DNA from: Hygrocybe punicea
Lineage: Eukaryota; Basidiomycota; Agaricomycetes; Agaricales; Hygrophoraceae
Length of the DNA: 64,000 bases
Reading direction: 5' to 3'
Assembly (NCBI GenBank): GCA_963556145.1
Contig: OY744472.1
Location: 3,906,001 to 3,970,000 of the forward strand
This document shows, one piece after another, positions 22,187-33,983 of the stretch. The notes beneath the pieces are model-generated. The model ran no database searches, was not told the origin of the DNA, and worked only from the letters and a program-made list of their open reading frames with translations. Both the position numbers and the translations under genes were made by a program. Positions within the stretch are counted from its first letter, which is position 1, and the number at the start of each line of letters is the position of its first letter.

Positions 22187-22837
22187 AAACCCCTTCCTGA
22201 TATGTTATTTAAATATTAGAAACCCACGAACAACAAGAAGGTACCTGAACAAAGTCAACTCCGGTAATTCTTGGTGAAACAAACACTCACATAACATAGG
22301 AAGTCATGGACTGAAAAATGTCAGCATACAGTAGTGACTTCAGACTCGTAGGTCAGTACTTCGACAGCGGAGATGAAGTTGGTTTTGACGTGAGGCAGGG
22401 GGTCACATTGGAAAGGTTCTGTAGGGTTATGGGCAGGGGAGTGTGGTTGCCGGGGTTCTGTGCATGCCACATGTCAAAGCGATCCTTCATGTTTTTGCTG
22501 ACGATAGCCTTTGGAAGGTACATTCTGTTGGGCAACACAATGCGGCCATGCTCATTCTTGCGGCATATTCCATTGATACACACTCCGCCATCCTGAGCTC
22601 TGATTTTATATATATTGTGATTCCTTGCAATTTGATGCAACTTACCACTCTTTGACCTTCCAATCACATTGCGACTATTGTGATCTTCTGTGACTTCGGA
22701 GATATTTAGTTATCACACTTCGAAGTATTTCCTTTGTTCTCTTTGTTCTCTATATTCATTTACTGTTCTCTCTACCTATCCTTTCTTCTATATGCCCTTT
22801 ATCTCACATATCTCCTTTCAGTATCATCCTTTCATCT
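22187..22837. repeat. 651-bp segment repeated across the N gap (right copy)
   Basis: Copy of 21336-21986; see that entry. If the two are merged, the spacer between the inverted LTR arms shrinks to under 1 kb. Confidence 0.85.
22353..22667 (-). pseudogene. Ty3 gag C-terminal fragment (also at 21502-21816)
   Basis: The minus-strand frame contains NGICRKNEHGRIVLPNRMYL and KDRFDMWHAQNPG, a pattern I associate with the end of gag in mushroom Ty3 elements. Its orientation agrees with the right LTR arm read on the minus strand, so this arm plus the fragment may be one truncated element. The identical copy at 21502-21816 is probably an assembly duplicate. Confidence 0.5.
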
Positions 22838-23277
22838 CTCTTCCTTCATCCTTACAGCTTATATACCTGCCTGTATGAGCCACTAGACAGAGAACCCTCA
22901 GAGAATCAAGACAGAACATCATTCCCCCTTCGTCTCAGAGCTTCCCCTTCATCCTATTTCCATTCTCTTCACATTCCATCATGTTCTCTCACTGTCCGAC
23001 CCTTCGATCTCACTGCGACTTTTTATTTTATCACAACTCTTCAATTTTGATTGCACCACTCCAGTTTTGATCACAGCACTTCTCTTGAGTTTCTCATCCA
23101 CTTCTATTCATTCTCCTTCATTTCCTATACTAGTGTAGGCTTTCCGAAGCTTCCTTGCACCTTTTCACCTTTAGTAGTTGTAGGATTTCCCTTCTTATAG
23201 CGACATATAGCATATCACCGTCCTGAGTGTACTGCTTGCAGATTGGACAATCACATATATGATGGAACGGTGATATG

Positions 23278-24337
23278 TGAATGTTTGTTTCACCAAGAAT
23301 TACCAGAGTTGACTTTGTTCAGGTACCTTGTTGTTCGTGGGTTTCTAAAATCTAAATAACATATCAGGAAGGGGTTTGTGGGTATATGTACTATATGAAT
23401 CAATAGAATGTAATAGTGAGGTCTCTTCAATTAAGAATTGAGACTTTGAGTGGGTATGAATAGCAATTGGATGTGTGATGTACTGAAAATACTAATATTC
23501 ACTACTGGAATATAAAAATATGAACTAATGAATACTGATAACAATATTCACCAGTTGAATATGGATGGTTTTGGCTACAGGGCCTATTCAATCAAGAGTA
23601 TCTCTGGGTATTATAATATCTGACTTAAATCCGAAGCTTCAAATGCACATTGGCTACTAGTTCAGGGATATCTTTAATACCTTTTGAATACTCTGTTTTG
23701 TTTAGGATGAAACCTTAACCTTAGAAGTGTATCTAGCTAACTAATGTTGACTAATGAATTGATTGGACTGAGTGAACTGGGTGAATTCTCCTTGATGACA
23801 AGGGGAACTCAGAGAATGATAGAATAAGAGTGAACTAGACTGGATTGCAAGCACTAGCTACTACAATGAGTAACTACTAGTACTAAGAGAATGAGGGATC
23901 ACACTGTGTGAACCCAACTAAGAGTGACTACTGAGTGGTGAGGGGGGAATCCTACTGACTACTGGAATTTGGGGGCCCTATTTATACTGTTGGAGAACAA
24001 TGGGGGACTGAGAACAATGGGAAAGTGAGAACAATAGGACTGAGTCATGAGAACAATGGATGGCATCAAAGAGGCTGTGAAAAATGGGCTCTATCTCCAT
24101 TTGGACTGTTTAGAACAAAGGACTGCTCAGAACAATAGACCATTGTCTTTATGTAAGCAGACTATCACAATCACTCTCTGATGCATCCTATCTTATCATT
24201 ATCTTATCATCCTCTTGTTCACATCTTATCTAATCATTTCCCATTATCTAGCTGAGCCGCTTTTGATCAATACAAGTAAACAAGATTTGTAATCAATCCA
24301 TTACTGCTAATATAGGTAAGAATGCTAGTTGGGCTTG
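23278..24337 (-). repeat. Ty3-type LTR, right arm of the inverted pair
   Basis: Reverse complement of 20376-21435 with few differences. On the minus strand it carries the same GATA cluster, ATTGTTCT repeats, TATA box and 32-bp core (23630-23661). The outer end GGGCTTGTC has no clear duplication of the left flank. Confidence 0.75.
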
Positions 24338-24639
24338 TCTCCTTGCACGCGCAATACAGAGAAATATATAATAAATACTAATGAGTGGGGGATGTGCCTC
24401 TGTGCACCATACATAAACGGCTAGGTCTGGGCATTGCTAGTGAAGCCATAATAAATGATATAAAGGTAAGCATATATGCTATTTGTGTCTGTTCACTAGC
24501 ATGCGTAATGTGGAAAGGCATAGAATGGGTACTAATGAGTGTAGGTGTGCATCCATAGTGTTGCACTTAAATATCTAAGTCCGTGGTCCAATGGTAAACC
24601 CATGACATTACACCCAAAAACACTTGGGGTCATGACATT
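24338..24639. other. Non-coding; two degenerate ~155-bp tandem units
   Basis: Segments at about 24346-24400 and 24501-24555 resemble each other (GCACGCGCAATAC and GCATGCGTAATGT, each followed by TACTAATGAGTG and GATGTGC/AGGTGTGC). No gene is present. No 5' LTR for the adjacent polyprotein is recognisable here. Confidence 0.4.
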
Positions 24640-27600
24640 GACATCAACAACAACAACGAGCAGATCAAGGTCTTGGAAGCTGAAGTGCAATGGCTTTGTA
24701 AATGGGTTAGATTCGATGGCATATAGATCCCCTCAAAAGTGAAAGGCAAGTCTAGAGAGATGTATCCCAACCTGCCTGCCGCATTCACATCCATTCCCGC
24801 CACAAAACCCGCCAAGAAAACATCAGCCAGACCTATCAATGAGCACCCGATCACTACAGTTCCCCCTTTGAACACGCAGCTGACCGAGCCGACCACCTTC
24901 ATGCCTCACACTTCCCAGAACCTTCCTGCATTGCACCTTCAATACCGCTACCAGGCCCCTATCGAAGATCCCGGTATCACTAAATCCATCATTGACCGTG
25001 CACTCGATTCTCAAGTTTGCATTTCACAATGAGAACTCTTAGCCATGTTGATCAACAATCGCTGTCACATGAAGGATCTCACTACTTCGAAAAAGGTCAC
25101 TGCTGAGACCAACAATGTAAAGGTCTTCCACTTCCACGTGCCCGAAATCCCCACCCGTGCCTGCCAACATTGTCAGGAAAATGTCCCACTCATCGTCAGC
25201 CGGGACTCAGTCCCTCTCCATGCTGTCTACCCGCTCATCAACAGTAAATTCATATTCGAGTGTGTCCTCAACAACGGCTCCATGAACATTGGCATGCGAT
25301 GCAATATTTGGGAAAAACTCAGTTATGGCCTCCAAAACATGAAGATGCGGATGCAATTGGCAAACAAAAATGACAATGACACCCTCGGCCAGATCACCAA
25401 CCTTAAATTCACCTTCAGCGATGTCAATCTATTCCTTCAAGTCCAAGTCATCGACAATGCCCGCTACGAGATTCTCATCGGCTGCCCCTTCTTTACACTT
25501 TCCAAGGCTCTCACGAAGGATTACAAAAATGGAGATCAACAAGTCACAATCACAGATCCAAACACCGGTGCCGTCGTCACCTTGCCCACCATCGAGCACA
25601 ACCAGAAGAACCAATGAGAGCAGTCCAACACTGGAAAGCTGGATTTTTAGAAGTCAAGGACCCAGAGATACCTCTCAGGAAGGACGCACTGGGAGATGAG
25701 AAGCCACCACTCGAAAGTGACCACACATATATCACAAACTATTCTTCTCTTTTGCCATTTCCCTTAGAAGAGGACTTATGTTTTTCTATCGATTTAGATT
25801 TCTCCTTGTCTCAGCCTCAGACTGCTGCCCAGTATATCTCATTGTTGACTGATGTACAAAATCAGATACATACTACCAATACCCTCCCTTCCTCTTGTTC
25901 TGTCTCTGCTCCCACGTCATCTATTTTCCCTTTGAATGTTTGTAACAGCACACCTACTGAACACACTATTGATATCTCGTATATACAATCTCCCCTACCA
26001 GGAACCTAAAAGGTGTCATCACCAAGAAAAAGTATAAAAAGGTAGCCGATTGCATCCGCCCAATCTCTACCACTCTTCCCAATGAATACTGGATTGTATG
26101 TGAGATCACCGGTGACCCGCTAGCCGATTTACCCATGCTCCTGACACATACACCCAACTTTACACCTGGCACCTGCTACACCCAGGATCGACACAATGCG
26201 ATGCCGATGAACCTAAATGGATTCCTTTGGCCTGAGGAGGACCATCATATCATTAAAACTCAAGAAGCCACTTTCGCTTGGAACAAATCCAAGAAAGGAC
26301 AATTGAACAGACTACTTCCCGCCGATCCATATTCCAACCATACCACATGACCTGTGGGTCCATAGAAATATCCCAATCCCACCCAGCATCCTCAACAAAG
26401 TCATCAGTATCATCAAAGACAAAATTAATGCTGGTACCTATGAACCCTCTAACTCATCATACCGCTCCTGCTGGTTTTGCGTCTTCAAAAAGGATGGGAA
26501 GTCTCTTCGTATTGTTCACAATCTGCAGCCCCTTAACACCATCACAATCCATGATCCTGCCATACTGCCTATGACCAAACACTTGGCCAAGGCCTTCAGA
26601 GGCCACTCTTGCTATGCCTCTTTTGACCTCTTCGTCTCTTTTGACCAATGCCTCATCCATCCCTCCTCTCAAGACTATATGATGTTTCAATCCCCACTCA
26701 GAACACTCCGACTCATGTGGATTGCTATGGGATACACTAATTCTCCTCAGAGCTTACACAGTGACTCCACGTACATTCTCCGTGACGAGATCCCACACCT
26801 TGCCATTCCATACATGGACGATATTCCTGTCAAAGGGCCTCCAACCCGCTACGAACAACCTGACAGTACCTATGAGACCATTCCCAAGAACCTGGCAATC
26901 CAACATTTCATCTGGGAACACTTCCAAGGTGTCAACCACGTCATTCAGCATTTCCGCTATGTTGGCGGTACCTTCAATGGCAAGAAACTCGAACTCTGTC
27001 GACCCTCGGTCATCGTTGTTAGCCACCGATGCAAATACAAAGGATGAGTAGCCAATGAGTCCAAAGTGCAGAAGATTTGCGATTGGCCGATGCCAACCAA
27101 CCTCACCGAAGTCTGTGCCTTCCTTGGTATCTGCGGTGTCTTGTGCATCTTTATCAAGGACTTCTCGCTCCACTCCCGACCCCTTGTCCGTCTTACCCAC
27201 AAAGGAATACCCTTCGAATTTGGTGAAGAAGAAGAGACCGCCATAGACTACCTCAAGAATGCTGTGATTACATCGCCAGCACTGCATGCTATTGATTACA
27301 TGTGTGAATGGGAGGTCATACTCACCATTGATTCCTCCATCCTCAGAGTTGGTTTTGTTCTCATGCAAATCTGCACCGACAGAAAACGTTACTCAAATCA
27401 CTTTGGTTCAATATCGTGCAACAAGTGTGAAGCCTGATACTCCCAGTCTAAGCTCAAGCTCTACGGCCTCTTCAGGGCCCTTCATGCCTACTGGATCTTT
27501 ATTATCAGTGTCTGCAACCTCATCATTGAAGTCAATGCAAAGTATGTAAAGGGAATGCTCAACAATCCTGACATCCAACCCAATGCAACGATCAACTGAT

Positions 27601-29281
27601 GGATAGCTGGCGTCCTCCTATTCGATTTTAGACTCATTCATGTACCCACTTCTGCACATGGTGCACCAATGGACTCTCCAGATGCCCCTGTGCTGCAGAA
27701 GACCCCAAGGAAATTGATGACTCCAACGATTGGCTCAACCACTCCTATGGTTTCTTTATGGAAGTCGTTAACTACCAACCCATCCCCATGCCGTCTAAGG
27801 CTATTGCCATATGTGGCCATTGCCATGCCACAGCTGACCAGCTCCAAGAGTTACTGGCCATCCTCGTCTATATGAACCAGAAAACCATTTCCAACATACC
27901 ACGATCTGATAAAGCACGCATGGCCAATGCTCGTCTTGCCCTTGTTGAGACCTGGTTACGAGATCTAACCCAACCTGCGAACCTCATGGATGAAGAGTAC
28001 TGTATCTTCCTATGATACTCCCTTGAGTTCTTTGTTACCAATGACAAGCTTTGGCGTAAAGACCATCACGGAAAACACAAGCTAGTCATACTGCCCAACC
28101 ACCAGTCTCAATTGCTCAAAGACACTCACGACTCCCTCGGCCATAAAGGCATATTCTCCATCTGTGCCTGGCTACTTGACCATTTCTGGTGGCCACACCT
28201 CGCCCATGACATTAAATGGTACGTCCAGTCTTGCCATCAGTGCCAAGTACAGCAAATGCGTTATTACCACATTCTGCCAACCGTTGCTACACTGGCCTTG
28301 CTCTTCTGCAAAGCATACATTGACGCGATGTTTATGCCCTGATCCTGTGGCTATTGATACATTGTCCAAGCCCATTGCTCCCTGTCCACTTACCCCGAGT
28401 TTCGAATGCTACACTGCGAGACTGGTTCGACCATCAGCACATTCCTGTTCAAAGATATCTTATGCCATTGGGGTGCTCTCAAAGAAATCGTTACTGACAA
28501 TGGCAAACCTTTCATGGAAGCACTCGACTACCTTGCATCCCACTATGGTATCTGGCACATCCGCATTTCACCTTATAACTCACAAGCAAACGGACCCATT
28601 GAGCGTCGTCACCTAGATGTCCAGGAGGCCATTATGAAAAGTTGTGACGGAGATGAAAAGAAATGGCATACCATAACCCATTCCATATTTTGGGCCGAAT
28701 GGGTCACCACACACAAAAGCCTCGGGTACTCGTCCTACTACATCACACATGGAGTAGAGCCGCTTTTTCCATTCGACTTTGCCGAAGCTACATACATGGC
28801 GCCAACACAAGATGCGATGTCAACTACTGACCTCATAGTCATCCGCACCTGCCAACTTCATAAACAAGAGGCTGACCTCGATTGAGTCAAAGAAAAACTC
28901 ACCAAGTCTCAACTCACATCCACCCAACAATTCAAAGAGAAATACGCGAACACAATCAAAACCTTTTACTTCAAACCTGGCAACCTCATCCTCGTCCGAA
29001 ATTCTCGTATCGAAATGTCTCTCGATTGAAAAGCAAAGCCGCGATACTTCGGGCCCATGATCGTCATCAGGAAAACTCATGGCGGATCCTACATACTAGC
29101 CGAACTCGATGGTGCGGTTTCTAGATCCCAATTTGCCACTTTCCAAGTCGTACCCTACCATGCCCACTCAAAAATATTGATACCATTGGTACAATACCCC
29201 GATGCTGATGATAACGACTCAAGCGATCTTGATGATCTGATGTACTCATGCTCCATAGACTCCTCACCCAACAACAATTAG
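24640..29281 (+). pseudogene. Ty3/gypsy polyprotein: gag end, protease, RT, RNase H, integrase (decayed)
   Basis: Conserved blocks occur in order. Gag/protease has YRYQAPIEDPGITKSIIDRAL, FECVLNNGSMNIGM (the catalytic aspartate position appears to be N) and EILIGCPFFTLSKALTKD. RT has YEPSNSSYRSCWFCVFKKDG, YASFDLF and catalytic PYMDD. RNase H has ILTIDSSILRVGFVL. Integrase has DSLGHKGIFSIC...CHQCQ, TDNGKPFMEALDYLASHYGI and SPYNSQANGPIERRH. A chromodomain-like tail is not evident. In-frame TGA stops lie at 25030, 27045, 27435, 27597, 28013, 28340, 28355, 28883 and 29027, nearly all where Arg CGA is expected. A frameshift lies near 27655 and the 25618-26000 part is scrambled. The element cannot make a working protein. 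Confidence 0.85.
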
Positions 29282-29484
29282 GCATTTCCTTTATTTTTGT
29301 CCATTTTATATCTCTATTTTATTTAGTGCCTCTTAGTTTTCCAATGATATGACAAATGATGTGAACAGTACCATGTCTTCGGGAGCCATCGGCTTTCCTT
29401 AGCTGGGTGAACAAGCTGAAATGTCTTTTGATATGTACATGATATATTTTTATTTTATTTACACGGACACATTTTTTTTACATT
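29282..29484. other. AT-rich non-coding spacer
   Basis: Sits between the end of pol and the 3' end of the antisense pseudogene. Nothing is recognised. Confidence 0.4.
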
Positions 29485-31978
29485 TTAGAGGCAGCCGGTC
29501 TCAAAATAATGCCTCATCAACACCAGCATCACCAATACCCACTTGTGATCCACACGAAGCCTCTGGAACTGCTGGCTGAACCAGATTAGATGCTGATTTA
29601 CTTCAGCACCTAGGGTCCCCAACTCCTCTGTCAGCGCCACGAGTTGCGCGGAAATGCTCCCGAAACTCTCTATTGCCCCATCAAACGGATTGGTTCTGGA
29701 ATCCGCCCTAAGCCTCTTCATTGGCTGCTCCACATCCGTCTCCTCCTCCTCTTTGTCCGATTCTGACTCCACCTCTTTGACCGGCCGCTTACTCGTCAAT
29801 GCCCAAACGGGGCTTGTCCGGATCGTCTTAGTGGTAAACAAGAGAGGTTTCCTCATACCACCCACCACCTCTTTCCTCTTACTGGTGTCCTTGCATCGTC
29901 CCCCACCCGTCCAATGTGTCACATTGGTACACCTCTTTTTCAGCTTGCGGCATCCGAGTCATTCACATACATATTCTACAACGCCTCGGCACGTCTCTTG
30001 AGCTTTGATGCAGTTCATGCATGCTTGCAGAGGAAATGGCCCAGTGAACTGTTATGAAGCTCAGTTATGAGTTCTTTTAATTTATTAAAAGACTGGTTCT
30101 TTATCAGACCTGGTTCAGTGAAGGTTCATAATTAATTCATTAATTCATTAATGTTTTTGCATTGCTTATAGAGAAAATTTTTTTGGACAAGAGATATGAT
30201 TCTACATCTTATACTGGAATGTAATATAAAAGCTGGGCCATGTTTGGAGTGGCTTACATAAGCATCCAAATATGGGTTGTCTCAGACAAGTCAAATTACC
30301 TTTTAATTATATTCAAAATATTCATACTGGCTTCAATTTTTATCAGAATCAGCTGAAATCGCACTGCTGACTAATATAACCATTTCGGGGATGGTGTGAC
30401 AGTGACATGTGACTGATCTAACCATATAAGGTAATTTTTGATATTATATACCAATTTTTTTTCTGATCACAATGGTAACAGTCACATGTGACCAGTCTAA
30501 CTATATAAGGGAATTTTACATTATCTATGCTAAATTTTGAGCTGATCATAATAGTCATAGTCATATGTAACTATTTTTGCTGTATATAGATATATCAGCC
30601 ATATAAGCAGAAATGAGCTACACTTAGATAATATACTGATATTTTTACTTCAACCATAAAATTCAATGTGATATCGCCGTATACATACATTATCTTATAT
30701 GCTAATTATATTTCAAGCAAAATTACTTATTAATGTTCATAACAATCATGGAAATAAAAACTCAAATGACAGACAAAAGACTTAGTTCATGCCATGTATA
30801 ATATTACCTCACTCACCAAGCACAGCTATCTTCATGTTATCATCTGTTGTGCAACATTCAATGTCATGAAGAATTAAGATTGAGCAAATGTAAGTCAATT
30901 ATTATCATACTGTTTAGGAGCAGTTGTGTTTGACAGTTAACCTATGGCTCCCTAAACATTTTCTTAATGGCTGGGAATATTGATGAAGACTCAAGTTACC
31001 AGAACAATTCACAATGTACAACATATGCTATATGTCTTATATCATATGTAACATGCTTTATGCAATTTAATGTTATTGCTGACTTCATCATGGAAGTGGG
31101 GAGGGGGAAAAAAGAACTCATTCATGCCATGCACAGCACTGGCCCACTAAACAAGTGAATAAGAACAAATAACCAACGAGAGAACTCACCATTGTCCCTG
31201 CCAAATCCTCAATTTCTACTCCTGGCATCTCCACGTCACCTAGATCAGTCAGTTGCTCTGGTTCCGGGTTGACTGGTCCTTCTTCTAATCTGACTGCAAC
31301 TTCAACCTCCAGAATCAGCCTCGTCTCCTGCTCACCCGAGACTGATGTGTTTGTGAGATTTGCACGTGCTCGCCGCTCCTCGCTGTTCTGCATTCGATAC
31401 GCGGCTGTCTCCCTCTCAACCCGGTCCACCTCCTGGGTCCACTGTTGCGATTCCTTCTCCATCCTAAGCCTCTCCCACCTCTCCTCTGCAGCCACTCACT
31501 GTATCTCTGCCTCTGCCCGTGCCTGTGTTTCCACCAACTGTCTTGCCTCCTCTTCCCATGCAGCTGCCTCCTCATCCACCCACCATTTAGCCTCTTGATC
31601 CTCCTGCCTCTTGTATTCAGTCGCCTCTTTCAGCCACTCTTTGACCTTGTTCATGTATGATTGACGGTCAGCCCATAGCGGTGGTGTTATTGGCATGATA
31701 CCCACAGCTCGGATCTCTGTAACAATCCTGTGGTAAACATGCTAGTTGAATGATATTAGCTATCCTAAAACACGCGTCATCAGCTGGAGAACTCACCATC
31801 GCCTTCTTATGACCACTTATCCATTGCCTAGCCAGCCCTTCATTGCCATCTATCATCGTCACGAAGTCGTTGTTGTGAAAAATGGTAACCGCATTGACGG
31901 CCTCTTCGTAGTCTGCTCAGACCTCAGGTTCAATGCTCTTGACAAATGTGAGGAAGGTGTTGTAGATTTCGGCCATGG
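29485..31978 (-). pseudogene. Antisense multi-exon ORF, coiled-coil protein, between pol and LTR
   Basis: The ATG at 31978 opens MAEIYNTFLTFVKSIEPEV, then TGA (31917-31919, probably CGA) and ADYEEAVNAVTIFHNNDF. A donor ATG|GTGAGT follows. The next exon has PPLWADRQSYMNKVKEW and a Lys/Glu-rich coiled coil (EEAAAWEEEARQLVETQARA, then EERWERLRMEKESQQW) to DLGDVEMPGVEIEDLAGTM and another |GTGAGT. The last part (30010-29485) has CRKLKKRC and acidic EVESESDKEEEETD, then a second helical stretch. I recall similar multi-copy genes in mushrooms but do not know their function. It lies wholly between pol and the LTR on the opposite strand, so it may belong to the retroelement. Confidence 0.55.
30015..31180. 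repeat. AT-rich insert or oversized intron within the antisense pseudogene
   Basis: About 1.2 kb, far longer than other introns here and much richer in AT. It contains about three degenerate tandem copies of an ~85-bp unit (30395-30600) with TAACYATATAAGG and CATGTGAC. No coding sequence is seen. It may be a small element inserted in an intron; no ends were identified. Confidence 0.4.
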
Positions 31979-32220
31979 TGGGCATGTGATGGTGTTGAAG
32001 AAAAGACAGATCAACAAAGACTTTTTTATTTTTTATTTTTTATACTTTGCCATTGATTGGCCGCTCACATGGTTAGCCACACTCGCGCTGTCATGATCCA
32101 AAAAGGATTCAGATCAAAACATAGTAATATGCTGTCACTAGTCACCATCCCTACAGCACACATCACATTACAAGGACCATTTATACTGGAATACACCCAT
32201 CTGCATATGGAGTAGAAAGG

Positions 32221-32575
32221 AATACCCTTATCTGCATATAGGACACACAGGAAATCCTTATCTGCACATAGGACACACATGAAACCCTTATCTATACAAG
32301 GGACATGCAAGAAAATCCTTATCTACAGAAGGGACATACAAGAAAACCCTTATCTATGCAGAGGAAATGAAGGAATACCCTTATCTTAACTGATAAGGCC
32401 CCCAAAACATCTTATCAGAGGCCAAAGAAGCACAAGAAGCACAGCCACATCCTTATCTCCAATCATAGAGATAACACATGCCACCCATCATTCCCTGATC
32501 AAGAAGCACATCACATTTCATATCAATTGATCAAATACAGCCCAGCCCAGATCTTATCTTTTTCTTGACTGATAA
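32221..32575 (+). promoter_or_regulatory. Tandem array of GATA sites in the LTR
   Basis: Eleven CTTATC/GATAAG hexamers. Six of them, starting at 32227, 32257, 32287, 32318, 32349 and 32380, form a 30-31 bp tandem repeat with CCTTATCT cores. Such sites bind fungal GATA factors, which mediate nitrogen and light control in known systems. A role here is inference. Confidence 0.6.
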
Positions 32576-32694
32576 GGATACACACATGGCATGGCATCAA
32601 TTGATCAAGAAGCACAGCCTCAGGAAGATGATTCTAGAAGCATACCCTGGCACAGCCCTTGCCTTTGATTCACACATCCAAGATTAGACCAGCA

Positions 32695-33055
32695 ACATGA
32701 CTCACTCCCATCAAATGTGACTCATTGGTCTATCCATGACAAATTATGACCCTTATGACATATTCATGACCCCCCATGACTCATTATGACCACCCATGAC
32801 TCATTATGACTATTTCTGACTCATTATGCCCCCTCCTTTGATTATGATACCTATGTGACTCATTAATTGACTCTGTATGAGTCACAAACCCATGCCTTCC
32901 TTTCTTATGATTCCTTATGAGTCATAACCCCCCATGCCTTTCATCATTATGACTCCTTATGAGTCATAAACCTATGCCTCTCCTCTATATGACTCCCTAT
33001 GAGTCATATCCTATGCTCTCCATTTCATATACCATTCTATGACTCAGTATGACTC
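32695..33055 (+). promoter_or_regulatory. Array of TGACTCA (GCN4/AP-1-type) sites upstream of the TATA box
   Basis: Eleven exact TGACTCA or TGAGTCA heptamers in about 360 bp, plus several ATGACTCC near-matches. This is the consensus for Gcn4-like bZIP factors (amino-acid starvation, stress). The array ends just upstream of TATATATAGAGCCC. Confidence 0.6.
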
Positions 33056-33535
33056 CTGCTGTAGAATAGGTATATATAGAGCCCAGTTTCTGCTGGAGAT
33101 GGCTCAGTCACCTAATCTGACAGGCCCAGTCACAGGACAGTCCCTTAATTCTGATTCACCCCATCTGTATTTGTTTGTATTACCTACTTTGGTAGTAGCT
33201 AGTACCCAAATACCAATTGCAGTTCAAGTCATCATTCATTTGTTTAAGGATATCAATCTCAGATATATTGATACTCCCTTATTACTTGTTTGATACATAT
33301 TCTTTGTGTTCTGTCACGTAGTACAGTCACATTCATCTTTCTTTCAAGTTCTATTGATCATCACCAAAGATATCCCAGTACTTTATTCTGCACTAGTAGC
33401 CAATGTGCATTTGAAGCTTCGGAATAAAGTCCGATATCTTGATTATCAATTCTACTTGCCTATTGTTCAGTTCATTCATTCTGTACATAGTATTTTGTCA
33501 CACCTCCCTTTTGTTTGACATCTACTGTTATACTC

Positions 33536-33642
33536 GCCCATCGCCCATCGTCTATCGCCCATCGTCCATCATCTATCGCCCATCGTCCATCATCTATCGC
33601 CCATCGTCCATCATCTATCGCCCATCGTCCATCATCTATTGC
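33536..33642 (+). repeat. 21-bp minisatellite in the LTR
   Basis: About four to five tandem copies of CGCCCATCGTCCATCATCTAT downstream of the TATA box. They give repeated SSIAHRP or SSIIYRP peptides in two frames, which are not genes. Confidence 0.8.
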
Positions 33643-33983
33643 TCATCTCTATTGTACCTCTGCTCATTGTATACTTGCTACTTGTATACTTGACTGTTGT
33701 ACACTCGTTCATCTTACACTGCTCATACTTGCTTGAGTTATTATCCACTTACACTCTTGCATACCTCTTGTCACTCAAAGTCTTTACCTTCAGTAGTTCA
33801 CTCATCCTCTATAAGTCATACATCTGACTTATATTATTGTCAAGTATTCGTTGTATCCCTCAAAGCTGACCTTTGATAGGATTCACACCACAACCCAACC
33901 ACCCAACAGGAATAACCCAGAGTTATTAAAGAGCTAAATGCTTGTTCCTAAAGGACAACAAGGTAATTTCCCGATCAATGACA

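Larger units (their letters stand above)
32089..33983 (+). repeat. Candidate Ty3-type LTR (~1.9 kb), TGTCA...TGACA ends
   Basis: Ends TGTCA (32089) and TGACA (33983) are inverted as in LTRs. Inside are a long array of regulatory motifs, a TATATATAGAGCCC box near 33071, and core ACTAGTAGCCAATGTGCATT (from 33392) shared with the LTR arms at 20376 and 24337. It follows the polyprotein and the antisense gene, so it fits as the 3' LTR. No matching 5' LTR or target duplication is visible, and the polypurine tract is unconvincing. Exact ends are therefore provisional. Confidence 0.55.

Noticed and set aside
21502..22667. Two tandem copies of a minus-strand gene
   Set aside because: Identical sequence on both sides of an N gap indicates assembly duplication rather than gene duplication.
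33439..33736. Open frames with SSIIYRP/SSIAHRP repeats
   Set aside because: Translation of the 21-bp minisatellite in the LTR.
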